Notes under the pieces: model-generated | What the model saw: the letters and a program-made list of their open reading frames with translations, nothing else | Told to the model about the DNA's origin: nothing | Databases searched by the model: none | NCBI RefSeq assembly: GCF_000725485.1 | Contig: NZ_JOAG01000049.1 | Location: 3,090 to 67,089, forward strand | Direction: 5' to 3' | Source of the DNA: Nonomuraea candida | GTDB lineage: Bacteria > Actinomycetota > Actinomycetes > Streptosporangiales > Streptosporangiaceae | DNA: 64,000 bases | Position numbers and translations under genes: made by a program | Shown here: in pieces, positions 53,701-61,308 of the stretch | How positions within the stretch are numbered: the stretch's first letter is position 1 | Layout of the letters: each line of letters opens with the position of its first letter

Positions 53701-53830
53701 CGGCCTCGACGGGCTGGCCAGGGGGCTGGCCTGGGCGACGGGGCAGTGGAACGACCGGCTCGCCGTGGCGGCGCTGCTGCGTGACCCGGCGGCGGTGCCG
53801 CTGCTGCTGGCCGAGGCCGACCTTTCCTGA
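50795..53830 (+). CDS. Large GHKL ATPase-like protein with sacsin-type N-terminal domain
   Basis: 1011 residues. The N-terminal domain has the Bergerat ATP fold in order: N-box VELAQNAADAA (about residue 47), G1 LTAANTGAPLD and G2 GRFGVGFAAVVSV (about 105). This arrangement is that of the sacsin/Hsp90-like ATP-binding domain; actinobacterial homologs are annotated as such. The remaining 800 residues are acidic, Leu/Ala/Pro rich, with no domain I can name. Probably an ATP-dependent chaperone-like scaffold, by inference. It stands 90 bp after DUF3027 and may share its transcript. Confidence 0.85.
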   Translation: MSDTYGTDRMRAAVLSAWTASPARFREDANAEEDFALGGYRDRLIVELAQNAADAALRAGVPGVLRLTLRGDLLTAANTGAPLDATGVESLSTLRASGKRDEAGAAGRFGVGFAAVVSVCDAPSIGSRGAGAVRWSRTETAALVAEIPALAGELAERGGHVPLLRLPFDEPPLIDIPDGFDTLVRLPLRDQASVEAVRRMLAETSPALLLGLPALESIEIDLDGSLRTVVADGWHVVSESGEFTQEEVVRLFADRPTEERARPYWSLRWAVPVTGTGEPAPLPETVPSVVHAPTPSDEPIDLPALLIASFPMATDRRHVAKGPLADFLVQRVADAYVRLLRELPRTSRLLDLVPSLMGKGELDARIRRAVLDRLPGTPLLPALSAPAPVVHTPSFADERVYEPDAELRVEQPAPEPDGDGWVVTGREAAVVASASAEFLAIAAGFVPGLLPAGWPARHPAMVALGVRRVELADLVDLLSGEAVEAREPSWWRSLYEVLPADDPESLGALPVPLTDGRLVRGPRGTLILSDGGAELDLAPLGLRIVHPDAAHPALLRLGAAEATPRTVLDDPLTKAAVAQSLDSPDPEPVARAVLSLVEASGLAPGEAPWLAELALRGADGELYPAGELMLADGALAGLLEPDTHLGVAAPELEETYGPRVLAAAGVLDGFAVVHEPDVLLDPDECDHDLDGEADWLDHVLDLLPELDVPPLVPEFLAVRDLELVADWPAALALLTTPPLRAALHPLRVEGVEVPSYTAWWLAHHPVLGGRKPLELRLPGADPLLQGLYSDAPAGLDEAALSMIGVRTTLPELLASHGGPEELLDLMADESIEVDRAQLRALWIALAAVDPSRVAPPPRVRAVLRGSIVVAAADDAVVVEAPDLLQLVSDRPLVLAPYDLAESLSELLDLPLAGELTSGAVTSEGVRREVPAEVRSLLPTAPDTYVEHEKLLVDGVECAWRFFEGDVHCTGLDGLARGLAWATGQWNDRLAVAALLRDPAAVPLLLAEADLS

Positions 53831-53881
53831 CAGCCGGTGCGATGCCGTGCCAGGGAGGCGCTCCCGTTGCCTCCCCGACAC

Positions 53882-53990
53882 GGCTCGGGCGGCGCAGGCC
53901 CCGTGCGGGGGGTGCCGCCGGACGACCGCTCGGGCGGTGCGGGCGCCTCACCGGGCGATCGGTCAGGCGGCGCAGGTGGTGCCGGCGGCC
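53882..53990. repeat. Degenerate repeats around the stop codon of the Tap-like hydrolase gene
   Basis: Copies at about 53882-53927, 53928-53960 and 53961-53990 share (G)GYTC-GGCGGYGC-GG. The last is coding and contains the stop (53963-53965). The first two are in the spacer and diverged. Confidence 0.55.
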
Positions 53991-55444
53991 GGCACCTTGC
54001 CCTCCAGCACATACGCGTCCACCGTCTTCATCACGCACGCGTCACCGGTCATGTACGCGCCGTGGCCCTCGCCCTCGTAGGTGACCAGCACGCCGGTCTT
54101 GAGCTGCTCGTTCAGCGACGTGGCCCACTGGTACGGCGTGGCCGGGTCGCCCTTGCCCCCGATGACCACGATGGGCGCGGAGCCGGTGGCGTCGATGCGC
54201 TTGGCCGCGTCGTCCCCCCGCACCGGCCAGTGCTCGCACGAGCCGTTGGCCCCGTCGAAGGAGAGGATCGGGAAGATCTTCTTCACCCGCTCGTTGACCC
54301 TGGCGGTGTCGGCGTCGCTCGGCCGCTCGGCGTTGTCGGCGCAGTTGATGGCCAGCAGGCTCGCCATCGCCGTGGTGTACGTGCCGTCGGCGCGGCGGCC
54401 GGTGTAGGAGTCGGCCAGGGCGAGCAGGATGGTCGCGTCGCCCTTGAGCGCGGCCGCGGTCGCCTGCTCCAGCATCTGCCAGCTCTGCTTGGAGTAGAGC
54501 GGGGTGATGACGGCGTACTGGCCCAGGCCGTGCGTCAGCTCGCGGTCGCCGACCTTGATGGGCTTGGTCTTGAGCCCCTCGACGAAGTCCTCGATCGTCT
54601 TCTCGACGGTGGCGGGGTCGTCTCCGAGCTTGCAGTCGCGCGCCGCGCAGTCCTCGGCGAACGCCTCCAGCGCGTCGGCGAAGCCCTTGGCCTGGGTGAG
54701 CGCCCGCTCCTCGAAGGTGACCGTGGGGTCGAAGGCGCTGTCCAGGACGAACCGGCCGACCTTCTCGGGGAAGTGGGTGGCGTAGACGGCGCCGAGGTGG
54801 GTGCCGTACGACAGGCCGAAGTAGTTGAGCCGCTCGTCACCGAGCGCGGCGCGCAGCAGGTCGAGGTCCTTGGCGGCGTTCACCGTGCCGACGTGCGGCA
54901 GGACCTTGCCCGAGTCCTTCTCGCAGGCGGCCGCGAACTCCCTGGTCAGCGTGTCGGGGTCGGCGTCCGCGCCGGCGGCGAAGAGCTTGCCGAGCTGCTC
55001 GCCGCACGTCACGCCCGAGCTGCGCTGGACGCCGCGCGGGTCGAAGCTGACCAGGTCGTAGCGGCTGCCGAGCTTGGCGAACGCGGGGGCGGTCATGGCC
55101 AGGATGTCCACGCCGGAGCCGCCGGGACCGCCGAAGTTGAACACCAGCGAGCCGAGGCGGTCGCCGGTGGCCTTGACGCGGATGAGCGCCAGGTCGATCT
55201 TCTCGCCGTCCGGCTCGGCGTGGTCGAGCGGGACCGGGATGCTGCCGCACTCGGTGCCGGGGGCGAGGGTCATCGGCTTGCCGTCGGCGCCCACGAGGTC
55301 GGTGCACGCGCGCCAGGCCACCGCGCTCGTGGCGGGCCGGCTCGCGGCGGGTTCGCTCTTGGCGGCGGGCTCCGGGGTCTCGCCGGTGCCACAGGCGGTG
55401 AGAACCGCCGCTCCCAGGAGGAATGTCGCAATGGGCTTCTTCAT
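53963..55444 (-). CDS. Secreted alpha/beta-hydrolase lipoprotein, tripeptidyl-aminopeptidase (Tap) type
   Basis: 493 residues from the ATG at 55444. Lipoprotein signal with lipobox VLTAC at about residue 18. The alpha/beta-hydrolase fold shows the oxyanion region FNFGGPGGSG, nucleophile elbow GLSYGTHLG, Asp in GGKGDPATP and His in GEGHGAYM. The C-terminal Tap-like segment with paired Cys (INCADN, GSCEHW, DACVMK, TTCAA) is typical of Streptomyces secreted aminopeptidases. It probably trims peptides outside the membrane and may feed a peptide importer such as the one at 13.9-19.6 kb. Confidence 0.92.
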   Translation of the reverse strand: MKKPIATFLLGAAVLTACGTGETPEPAAKSEPAASRPATSAVAWRACTDLVGADGKPMTLAPGTECGSIPVPLDHAEPDGEKIDLALIRVKATGDRLGSLVFNFGGPGGSGVDILAMTAPAFAKLGSRYDLVSFDPRGVQRSSGVTCGEQLGKLFAAGADADPDTLTREFAAACEKDSGKVLPHVGTVNAAKDLDLLRAALGDERLNYFGLSYGTHLGAVYATHFPEKVGRFVLDSAFDPTVTFEERALTQAKGFADALEAFAEDCAARDCKLGDDPATVEKTIEDFVEGLKTKPIKVGDRELTHGLGQYAVITPLYSKQSWQMLEQATAAALKGDATILLALADSYTGRRADGTYTTAMASLLAINCADNAERPSDADTARVNERVKKIFPILSFDGANGSCEHWPVRGDDAAKRIDATGSAPIVVIGGKGDPATPYQWATSLNEQLKTGVLVTYEGEGHGAYMTGDACVMKTVDAYVLEGKVPAAGTTCAA

Positions 55445-55583
55445 GCCGACCAGCATGATCTGGCGGGCATATGCCGAGGTAGTGGGCGGAAACACCACTT
55501 CGAGATGACTTCGGGGAATGGGGAAAGATGACGAATGTCAGGTTTGGCGGGGGGCGCGCGTCAGCCGCACCCTGACACCACCC

Positions 55584-55697
55584 GGGCCCGCGTCACTTGT
55601 GGGGCTGTGCCGGTGAGGGGCCGCGTCCGCGAGCGCCCGTGAGGTCCGCGCTTCCAGGAATCGCCGCGTGCGGGGCCCGCGTCACTTGCGGGGGCGG
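55584..55697. repeat. Duplicated stop-codon region of the DUF2530 gene
   Basis: The 16-base string GGGCCCGCGTCACTTG (plus orientation, containing the stop as TCA) occurs at the true gene end (55673-55688) and again at 55584-55599, 89 bp downstream of it on the minus strand. Confidence 0.75.
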
Positions 55698-55891
55698 CGG
55701 ACGAGCCAGATGCCGAAGAGGCCGAAGCCGACCCCGGTCAGGCAGGTCCAGATCCACCATGTGTTCTCGGGGGCGGGACGGACGATCAGCAGGACGACCA
55801 GCGCGACGGCCCACGCGGCCGTGCCGACGGCGATGGCGGCGGGATCGTTGGTCTTGATCGGCTCCGGATCGGGATGCCACTGCTGCTTCAC
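55682..55891 (-). CDS. DUF2530 two-helix membrane protein
   Basis: About 69 residues from the GTG at 55891; a TTG at 55912 would add seven. After QQWHPDPEPIKTNDP come two membrane helices (AIAVGTAAWAVALVVLLIV and WWIWTCLTGVGFGLFGIWLV) and a basic end, the DUF2530 pattern. Function unknown. Divergent from the NCS2 permease gene, a pairing I recall from other actinomycetes. Confidence 0.8.
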   Translation of the reverse strand: MKQQWHPDPEPIKTNDPAAIAVGTAAWAVALVVLLIVRPAPENTWWIWTCLTGVGFGLFGIWLVRRPRK

Positions 55892-55974
55892 GTTGTCCAG
55901 CCTAGCTTCCAATCGGGTCTCGATCTCATCACCGCCTCTTTTCGCAGCTCATCAGTACTGTCACTCTTCGCGTC

Positions 55975-57414
55975 GTGAAAGACACACGTAACGGGATAGA
56001 TCGTTATTTCGCCATCTCCGAACGGGGCTCCACCGTCGCGCGCGAAGTGCGCGGCGGCTTCGCCACGTTCTTCACCATGGCCTACATCGTCGTGCTGAAC
56101 CCCTTGATCATCGCCACCGGCAAGGACGTGACGGGCGAGTACATCGGCGACGGCACGGCGCCCAACGTGGCGCTGGTCGCCGCCGGCACGGCCTTCGTGG
56201 CGGGCGTGCTGACGATCCTCATGGGCGTGATCGGCAGAGTGCCGTTCGCGATGGCGGCCGGGCTCGGCCTGAACGCCTTCGTCACCTTCAACATCGCCTC
56301 CGTGATGACCTGGGAGGAGGCGATGGGCCTGGTCTTCCTCGAAGGCGTCATCATCGCCGTCCTGGTGCTCACCGGGCTCCGGACGGCGATCTTCCACGCC
56401 ATCCCACCCCAGCTCAAGACCGCCATCAGCGTGGGCATCGGCCTGTTCATCGCGCTGATCGGGTTCGTGGACGCCGGGTTCGTGCGCAGGGCCGAGGGCA
56501 CACCCCTGGAGCTGGGCATCGGCGGCAGCCTGACCTCGTGGCCGATCTTCGTCTTCATCGTCGGCCTGCTGGCCACGGCCGCGATGGTGGCGCGCAAGGT
56601 CAAGGGCGCCATCCTCATCGGCATCGTCGGCACCACGATCCTGGCCATCGTCGTCGAGATCTTCGCCAAGGCGGGCAACGTCTCGCCCGAGAACTCCGGC
56701 GGCTGGCAGCTCAACCGGCCCGCCATGCCCGAGGAGATCTTCGGCTTCCACAACCCGCTCGTCCTGTTCACCGAGTTCGACCCGTTCGGCGGCTTCGTCC
56801 GCGTGGACGTGCTGCTGGCCGCGCTGTTCGTGTTCACCCTGCTCATCACGGACTTCTTCGACACCATGGGCACCGTGGTGGGCGTCGGCCGCCAGGCGAA
56901 CCTGGTGCGCGAGGACGGGACGCTGCCGCGTACCAAGCAGATCCTGCTCGTCGACTCGATCGGCGCGGCGGCCGGCGGCGCGGGCTCGGTCTCCTCGAAC
57001 ACCACCTACGTCGAGTCGGCCGCGGGTGTCGGCGAGGGCGCTCGCACTGGCCTCGCCAGCGTGGTCACGGGCCTGCTGTTCCTGGTGGCCATCTTCTTCG
57101 CGCCGCTCGTCACGATCGTCCCCTACGAGGCCGCCGCTCCCGCGCTGGTGCTGGTGGGCTTCATGATGATGACCGCGATCCGCGACATCGACTGGAACGA
57201 CTTCCAGATCGCGATCCCGGCGTTCCTCACCATCGTGCTCATGCCGTTCACGTACTCCATCTCGAACGGCATCGGGGCGGGCTTCATCAGCTACGTGCTG
57301 ATCAAGGTGGTCGGCGGCAAGGCGAGGGAGGTGCACCCGCTGCTGTGGGGCGTGGCCGTGCTGTTCGCGCTCTACTTCGCGATCGGCCCGATCAGGGCGC
57401 TGATCGGCCTCTGA
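55975..57414 (+). CDS. NCS2-family purine/xanthine permease, AzgA-like
   Basis: 479 residues with 12-14 membrane segments. FFTMAYIVVLNPLI, AMAAGLGLNAFVTF, the TDFFDTMGTVVGVG motif and the conserved SSNTTYVESAAGVGEGARTGLA mark the AzgA/GhxP branch of NCS2, which imports adenine, guanine or hypoxanthine with protons. GTG at 55975. A 33-35 bp duplication starts right after its stop codon. Confidence 0.92.
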   Translation: MKDTRNGIDRYFAISERGSTVAREVRGGFATFFTMAYIVVLNPLIIATGKDVTGEYIGDGTAPNVALVAAGTAFVAGVLTILMGVIGRVPFAMAAGLGLNAFVTFNIASVMTWEEAMGLVFLEGVIIAVLVLTGLRTAIFHAIPPQLKTAISVGIGLFIALIGFVDAGFVRRAEGTPLELGIGGSLTSWPIFVFIVGLLATAAMVARKVKGAILIGIVGTTILAIVVEIFAKAGNVSPENSGGWQLNRPAMPEEIFGFHNPLVLFTEFDPFGGFVRVDVLLAALFVFTLLITDFFDTMGTVVGVGRQANLVREDGTLPRTKQILLVDSIGAAAGGAGSVSSNTTYVESAAGVGEGARTGLASVVTGLLFLVAIFFAPLVTIVPYEAAAPALVLVGFMMMTAIRDIDWNDFQIAIPAFLTIVLMPFTYSISNGIGAGFISYVLIKVVGGKAREVHPLLWGVAVLFALYFAIGPIRALIGL

Positions 57415-57415
57415 T

Positions 57416-57483
57416 CGCGCTCCGGGGCCGTCCGTACGGCCTCCCGGCCGCGCTCCGGGCGCCGTCCCGTAGGGCCTTCCGGT
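57416..57483 (+). repeat. Tandem duplication directly after the NCS2 permease stop codon
   Basis: Units 57416-57448 and 57449-57483 both read CGCGCTCCGGG, then GCCGTCC, then GGCCT-CCGG with a few changes. The first begins two bases after the TGA. Confidence 0.75.
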
Positions 57484-57581
57484 CGCGGCCGCGCCCCGAG
57501 CACTGACCACGACCTTGTACGGTCTGCGCATACGGCGCTGTTCGTTCCCCGGGCACCGCCGTCGAGCTCACCTGATGACCT

Positions 57582-57621
57582 GAAGCCGCTTCGTCCTGCC
57601 GCGAGCAGGCGGGGCGGCTTC
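57582..57621. terminator. Two-tier hairpin upstream of marR
   Basis: Outer stem GAAGCCGC / GCGGCTTC (57582-57589 with 57614-57621) with an inner CCTGC / GCAGG stem. It lies between the permease and marR and may end the permease transcript; no T tail. Confidence 0.45.
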
Positions 57622-57675
57622 GGGGTATCAAGAGGTGAGACGCCTGTTATGTACGGAAATAATCCCGCCTTGTCG

Positions 57676-57707
57676 TATAGTTAGCAAAGGTAATGACTCA
57701 TGCTAAC
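57676..57707 (+). promoter_or_regulatory. MarR-type operator over the marR promoter and start codon
   Basis: Perfect inverted repeat GTTAGCA-N14-TGCTAAC (57680-57686 with 57701-57707). It overlaps a TATAGT -10 box (57676-57681) and the ATG at 57700. This is the usual arrangement for autorepression by a MarR protein. Confidence 0.65.
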
Positions 57708-58152
57708 CAACACCCAGCCCAAGATGGACCTGCGCAGCGGCGCTGGTCTCGCTTCAGCCCTGCGCGTGTCACTCGCAAGGCTGAACCGACGCCTACGACG
57801 ACAGGCGGCGGCGCACTCGCTGACACCCACCCAGTTCGCGACGCTCGCCGCAGTGGAACGGCATTCCGGGATAACCCCCGGCGAATTGGCCGAGCTAGAG
57901 AAGGTGCAACCGCCCTCGATGACGCGCGTGATCGCCGCGCTCGAGGAGCGCGGCCTGGTCTCGCGCACCCCGCATCCGACCGACCGGCGCCAGGTGACCG
58001 TCTCGGTGACCGAGGCCGCAGAGAAGCTGCTGAAGGAGGAGCGTCGCCGCAAGGAGGCGTGGCTGACACAGCGGTTGAAGGAGTTGTCTCCGGAGGAGCG
58101 GTCGATCCTCAGGCAGGCGGCGCCGATCCTGGAGAAGCTCAGCAAGATATAG
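57700..58152 (+). CDS. MarR-family transcriptional regulator
   Basis: 150-residue winged-helix regulator. The MarR core is clear: LTPTQFATLAAVERHSGITPGELAELEKVQPPSMTRVIAALEERGLVSRTPHPTDRRQVTVSVTEA, with the Asp-Arg of the wing. The ATG at 57700 has AAAGG nine bases ahead and sits inside its own operator. It is 23 bp upstream of an MFS exporter gene and most likely controls both, with an unknown ligand. Confidence 0.93.
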   Translation: MLTNTQPKMDLRSGAGLASALRVSLARLNRRLRRQAAAHSLTPTQFATLAAVERHSGITPGELAELEKVQPPSMTRVIAALEERGLVSRTPHPTDRRQVTVSVTEAAEKLLKEERRRKEAWLTQRLKELSPEERSILRQAAPILEKLSKI

Positions 58153-58175
58153 AGCCGGAAGAACCCAGGACCGGG

Positions 58176-59417
58176 ATGTTCCGGTCGCTCAGGGTTCGTA
58201 ACTACCGCATGTTCGCCGCCGGCGGCACGGTGTCCAACATCGGCACCTGGCTGCAGCGCACCGCCCAGGACTGGCTGGTCCTCGACCTCACCGCCGGTCC
58301 GGGCAACGCCCACGGCAGCGCGGCGGCGCTCGGCACGGCGACCGCGCTGCAGTTCCTGCCGATGTTGTTGTTCGGCATGTTCGGCGGCGTGCTCGCCGAC
58401 CGCTATCCCAAGCGTCCCATCCTCATCGTCGCCCAGACGATGATGGCCGGGCTCGCGCTCACCATCGGCATCCTGACGATGACGGGCTCGGCCCAGGTCT
58501 GGCACGTGTACGTGATGGCGTTCCTGCTCGGCATGATCTCCTGCGTGGAGGTGCCGTCGCGGCAGGCGTTCGTGGTCGAGATGGTCGGCCGCGACGACCT
58601 GCCCAACGCGATCGCGCTGAACAGCTCCATCTTCAACCTGGCCCGCGTGGTCGGCCCGGCGCTCGCCGGCGTGCTGATCTACGTGCTGGGCGGGACCGGC
58701 CCGATCTTCCTGATCAACGCGCTGACCTTCGGCGGCGTGATCTCCAGCCTGGTCTTCATGCGCAAGTCCGAGCTGAGCCCGGCCGACCCCGTCCCCAGGG
58801 CCAAGGGCCAGCTCCGCGAAGGGCTGAGGTACGTCCTCCAGCGCGAGGAGCTCCTCATGCCGGTGCTGCTGATCGCCTTCGTGTCGATGTTCTCGCAGTC
58901 GTTCTCGATGTCGATCGCGCTGATGGCGCGCGAGACGTTCGGGGCGGGGGCGTCGTCGTTCGGGCTGGCCTCCAGCATGTTCGCGGTGGGGGCGCTCGCC
59001 GGGGCGCTGCTGGCGGCGCGCCGGGTGCGGCTGTCGCGGAAGATGCTCTTCGCCGGGGCGATCGGATTCGGGCTGTTCCAGATCGCCACCGGGCTGGCCC
59101 CCTTCTACCCCGCCTACCTGCTGCTGCTGATCCCGACCGGGATCGCGCTGATCACCATCAACACGGCCGCCAACGCCAGCGTGCAGATCGCCACGTCCCC
59201 CGAGATGCGGGGCCGGGTCATGGGCATCTACATGCTGGTGTTCACCGGTGGGGCGCCGCTGGGGGCGCCGCTGATCGGGTGGCTGTCCGAGCTGGGCGGA
59301 CCCCGGACGGGCGTGATCCTGTCCGGCGTGCTGGTGCTGGCCGGCACGGGCCTGGCGGTGCTGCTGACGCGGATGATCAGCTCCCGGGTGGGGAAGCCGG
59401 CGCTCGCGGCCGCATGA
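58176..59417 (+). CDS. MFS exporter of the EntS/MFS_3 type
   Basis: 413 residues starting MFRSLRVRNYRMFAAGGTVSNIGTWLQRTAQDWLVLDLT, the typical opening of MFS_3 (enterobactin-exporter-like) proteins. ATG at 58176 with AGGA five bases before. Twelve membrane segments; FGGVLADRYPKRPI is motif A. Probably exports drugs or metabolites under control of the MarR protein just upstream. Confidence 0.92.
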   Translation: MFRSLRVRNYRMFAAGGTVSNIGTWLQRTAQDWLVLDLTAGPGNAHGSAAALGTATALQFLPMLLFGMFGGVLADRYPKRPILIVAQTMMAGLALTIGILTMTGSAQVWHVYVMAFLLGMISCVEVPSRQAFVVEMVGRDDLPNAIALNSSIFNLARVVGPALAGVLIYVLGGTGPIFLINALTFGGVISSLVFMRKSELSPADPVPRAKGQLREGLRYVLQREELLMPVLLIAFVSMFSQSFSMSIALMARETFGAGASSFGLASSMFAVGALAGALLAARRVRLSRKMLFAGAIGFGLFQIATGLAPFYPAYLLLLIPTGIALITINTAANASVQIATSPEMRGRVMGIYMLVFTGGAPLGAPLIGWLSELGGPRTGVILSGVLVLAGTGLAVLLTRMISSRVGKPALAAA

Positions 59418-59565
59418 GTCATGAGCCGCGCGCCGGCCGCGCCGTCGTCGCGGGCCGCCGACGGGCGCTCCCCGGGAGACCGGTGGGCGCCCGCTCTCCC
59501 CGCCGGGACGCGGGCGGGTGAGGCGGTGTGAGGGGCGGCGGGGGGCGGGGGGAGAATCGGGTGGC

Positions 59566-60123
59566 ATGAGGCTGTTCGCCGCTCTGGTGCCGCCCGACGA
59601 GGTGCTGGACGAGATCGCGCGCGCCATCGCCCCGCACGTCGGGCAGGTGCCGGGGCTGCGCTGGCCCGACCGGGCGACCTGGCACATCACGCTCGGCTTC
59701 TTCGGGGAGGTGCCCGAGCGGGTGCTGCCCGAGCTGGAGACGCGCCTGGCCCGCGCCGTGCGCCGCCACACGGCCATGAACCTGGCCTTTGAGGGCTTCG
59801 GGGCCTTCTCCTCCGTACGCCGCGCCCGGGTGCTCTGGGTGGGCGTCACCGGCGACTCCATGACCAGGCTCGCCGACTCCGTCAGAGCGGGCGCCCGCCG
59901 GGCCGGGGCCGAGCAGACCGACGACAAGCGCTTCCACCCGCACCTCACCCTCGCCAGGGCCAAGGTGGAGACGGACCTCCGCCCGCTGGTCGAGTCGCTG
60001 TCGGGGTTCAGCGGCTCGCCGTGGCGGGCGGAGCGCGTCCGTCTCTTCCGCAGTCACACGGGGCCGCAGGTGAGGCACGAGTCACTCGCCGAATGGGCGC
60101 TGGCACCCGCCGAGCAGGGTTAG
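59566..60123 (+). CDS. thpR: RNA 2',3'-cyclic phosphodiesterase ThpR
   Basis: 185-residue 2H phosphoesterase with both catalytic HxTL motifs (WHITLGF near 43-49 and HPHLTLAR near 129). The start MRLFAALVPP is the family opening, so the ATG at 59566 is used. The bases ahead are a G-rich tract (59532-59561, five G runs) that also provides the ribosome site. It hydrolyses 2',3'-cyclic phosphates at RNA ends. Confidence 0.94.
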   Translation: MRLFAALVPPDEVLDEIARAIAPHVGQVPGLRWPDRATWHITLGFFGEVPERVLPELETRLARAVRRHTAMNLAFEGFGAFSSVRRARVLWVGVTGDSMTRLADSVRAGARRAGAEQTDDKRFHPHLTLARAKVETDLRPLVESLSGFSGSPWRAERVRLFRSHTGPQVRHESLAEWALAPAEQG

Positions 60124-60133
60124 GCTCCAGGTC

Positions 60134-60217
60134 GTGGATCGTCCTCGCCCCTGGCTGCTGCCCATCGTGCTCGGCCTGCTCCTGCTGATCGTGATCGTCG
60201 GAGCCGCGCTGACCTGA
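60134..60217 (+). CDS. Possible 27-residue single-helix membrane peptide
   Basis: GTG at 60134, ten bases after thpR. The product is VDRPRPWLLP followed by an uninterrupted hydrophobic run IVLGLLLLIVIVGAALT and stop. Basic-then-hydrophobic order fits an inserted small membrane protein. The ribosome site is weak (AGG). Codon bias is normal. Confidence 0.5.
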   Translation: MDRPRPWLLPIVLGLLLLIVIVGAALT

Positions 60218-60242
60218 CGCCCGCCCGAGCCCGAGGACCGGC

Positions 60243-61211
60243 TCACCAGGCGTAGTCCTCCGGGGCCGTGCGGTGGCCGGGGAAGATCTCGTCGAGGCGG
60301 GCCAGGGCGACGTCGTCCAGGTCGATCTCCACGGCGCGCAGGCTGCCTTCGAGCTGCGCCAGCGTGCGCGGGCCGATGATCGGCGCGGCGACCGCGCGCT
60401 GCTTGAGCAGCCAGGCCAGCGCGACGTTCGCGGGCTCCTCGCCGAGCTCGTCGCAGAACTTCTCGTACTGCTCGATCCGGTCGCGGTGCTTGTCGAGCTG
60501 CCGCAGCATGTGCTCGTCGCCCGAGCGGCCCTTGTCCGGCTTGCGCAGCACGCCGCCGAGCAGGCCGCCGGCCAGCGGGCTCCACGGGATCACGCCGAGG
60601 CCGTAGTCCTCGCACGCGGGCAGCACCTCGAGCTCGGGCGCGCGGGTGAGCAGGTTGTAGTGGGTCTGCTCGCTGACCAGGCCCGTGAACCCGCGGCGGG
60701 CCGCGCTCTCCTGGGCCTTGGCGATGTGCCAGCCCGCGAAGTTGGACGAGCCCACGTAGATGATCTTGCCCTGCTGCCGCAGGACCTCCATGGCCTCCCA
60801 GAACTCGTCGAACGGGGTGCCCCGGTCGACGTGATGGGCCTGGTAGATGTCGATGTGGTCGGTCCGCATCCGCTTCAGCGAGGCGTCGCAGGCGCGGCGG
60901 ATGCTGAGCGCGGACAGCCCCCGCTCGTTGGGCCAGTCGCCCATGTCGCCATAGACCTTGGTGGCGATGACCGTGCGCTCCCGCCGCCCGCCGCCCTGCG
61001 CGAACCACCGGCCGAGGATGCCCTCGGTGACGCCCTCGCCCTTCACACCGCCGTAGACGTTGGCCGTGTCGAAGAAGTTCAGCCCCAGCTCGTGGGCCCG
61101 GTCCATGATCGCGAAGGAGTCCTCCTCCGAGGTGCGCGGGCCGAAGTTCATGGTGCCGAGACAGAGCGGACTCACCTGGAGACCGCTGCGGCCGAGTTTG
61201 ACGTAGTCCAT
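60243..61211 (-). CDS. Aldo/keto reductase
   Basis: 322-residue NADPH-dependent (beta/alpha)8 oxidoreductase. The catalytic tetrad is visible: Asp in FFDTANVYGG, its Tyr, Lys in VIATKVYGD and His in DIYQAHHVD. IIGPRTLAQLEGSLRAVEI near the C-terminus binds the cofactor. ATG at 61211 (MDYVKLGRSGLQVS). Resembles the YajO/IolS-like group; substrate unknown. Confidence 0.93.
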   Translation of the reverse strand: MDYVKLGRSGLQVSPLCLGTMNFGPRTSEEDSFAIMDRAHELGLNFFDTANVYGGVKGEGVTEGILGRWFAQGGGRRERTVIATKVYGDMGDWPNERGLSALSIRRACDASLKRMRTDHIDIYQAHHVDRGTPFDEFWEAMEVLRQQGKIIYVGSSNFAGWHIAKAQESAARRGFTGLVSEQTHYNLLTRAPELEVLPACEDYGLGVIPWSPLAGGLLGGVLRKPDKGRSGDEHMLRQLDKHRDRIEQYEKFCDELGEEPANVALAWLLKQRAVAAPIIGPRTLAQLEGSLRAVEIDLDDVALARLDEIFPGHRTAPEDYAW

Positions 61212-61308
61212 GACTCAACCCTAGGGAGCTGGAGCGCGCTCCAGGCCATAGGGTGAACTTCATGATCCAGAACGGGGCGGGGGCCGCGTCGCCGGAGCCT
61301 GGCTCACC

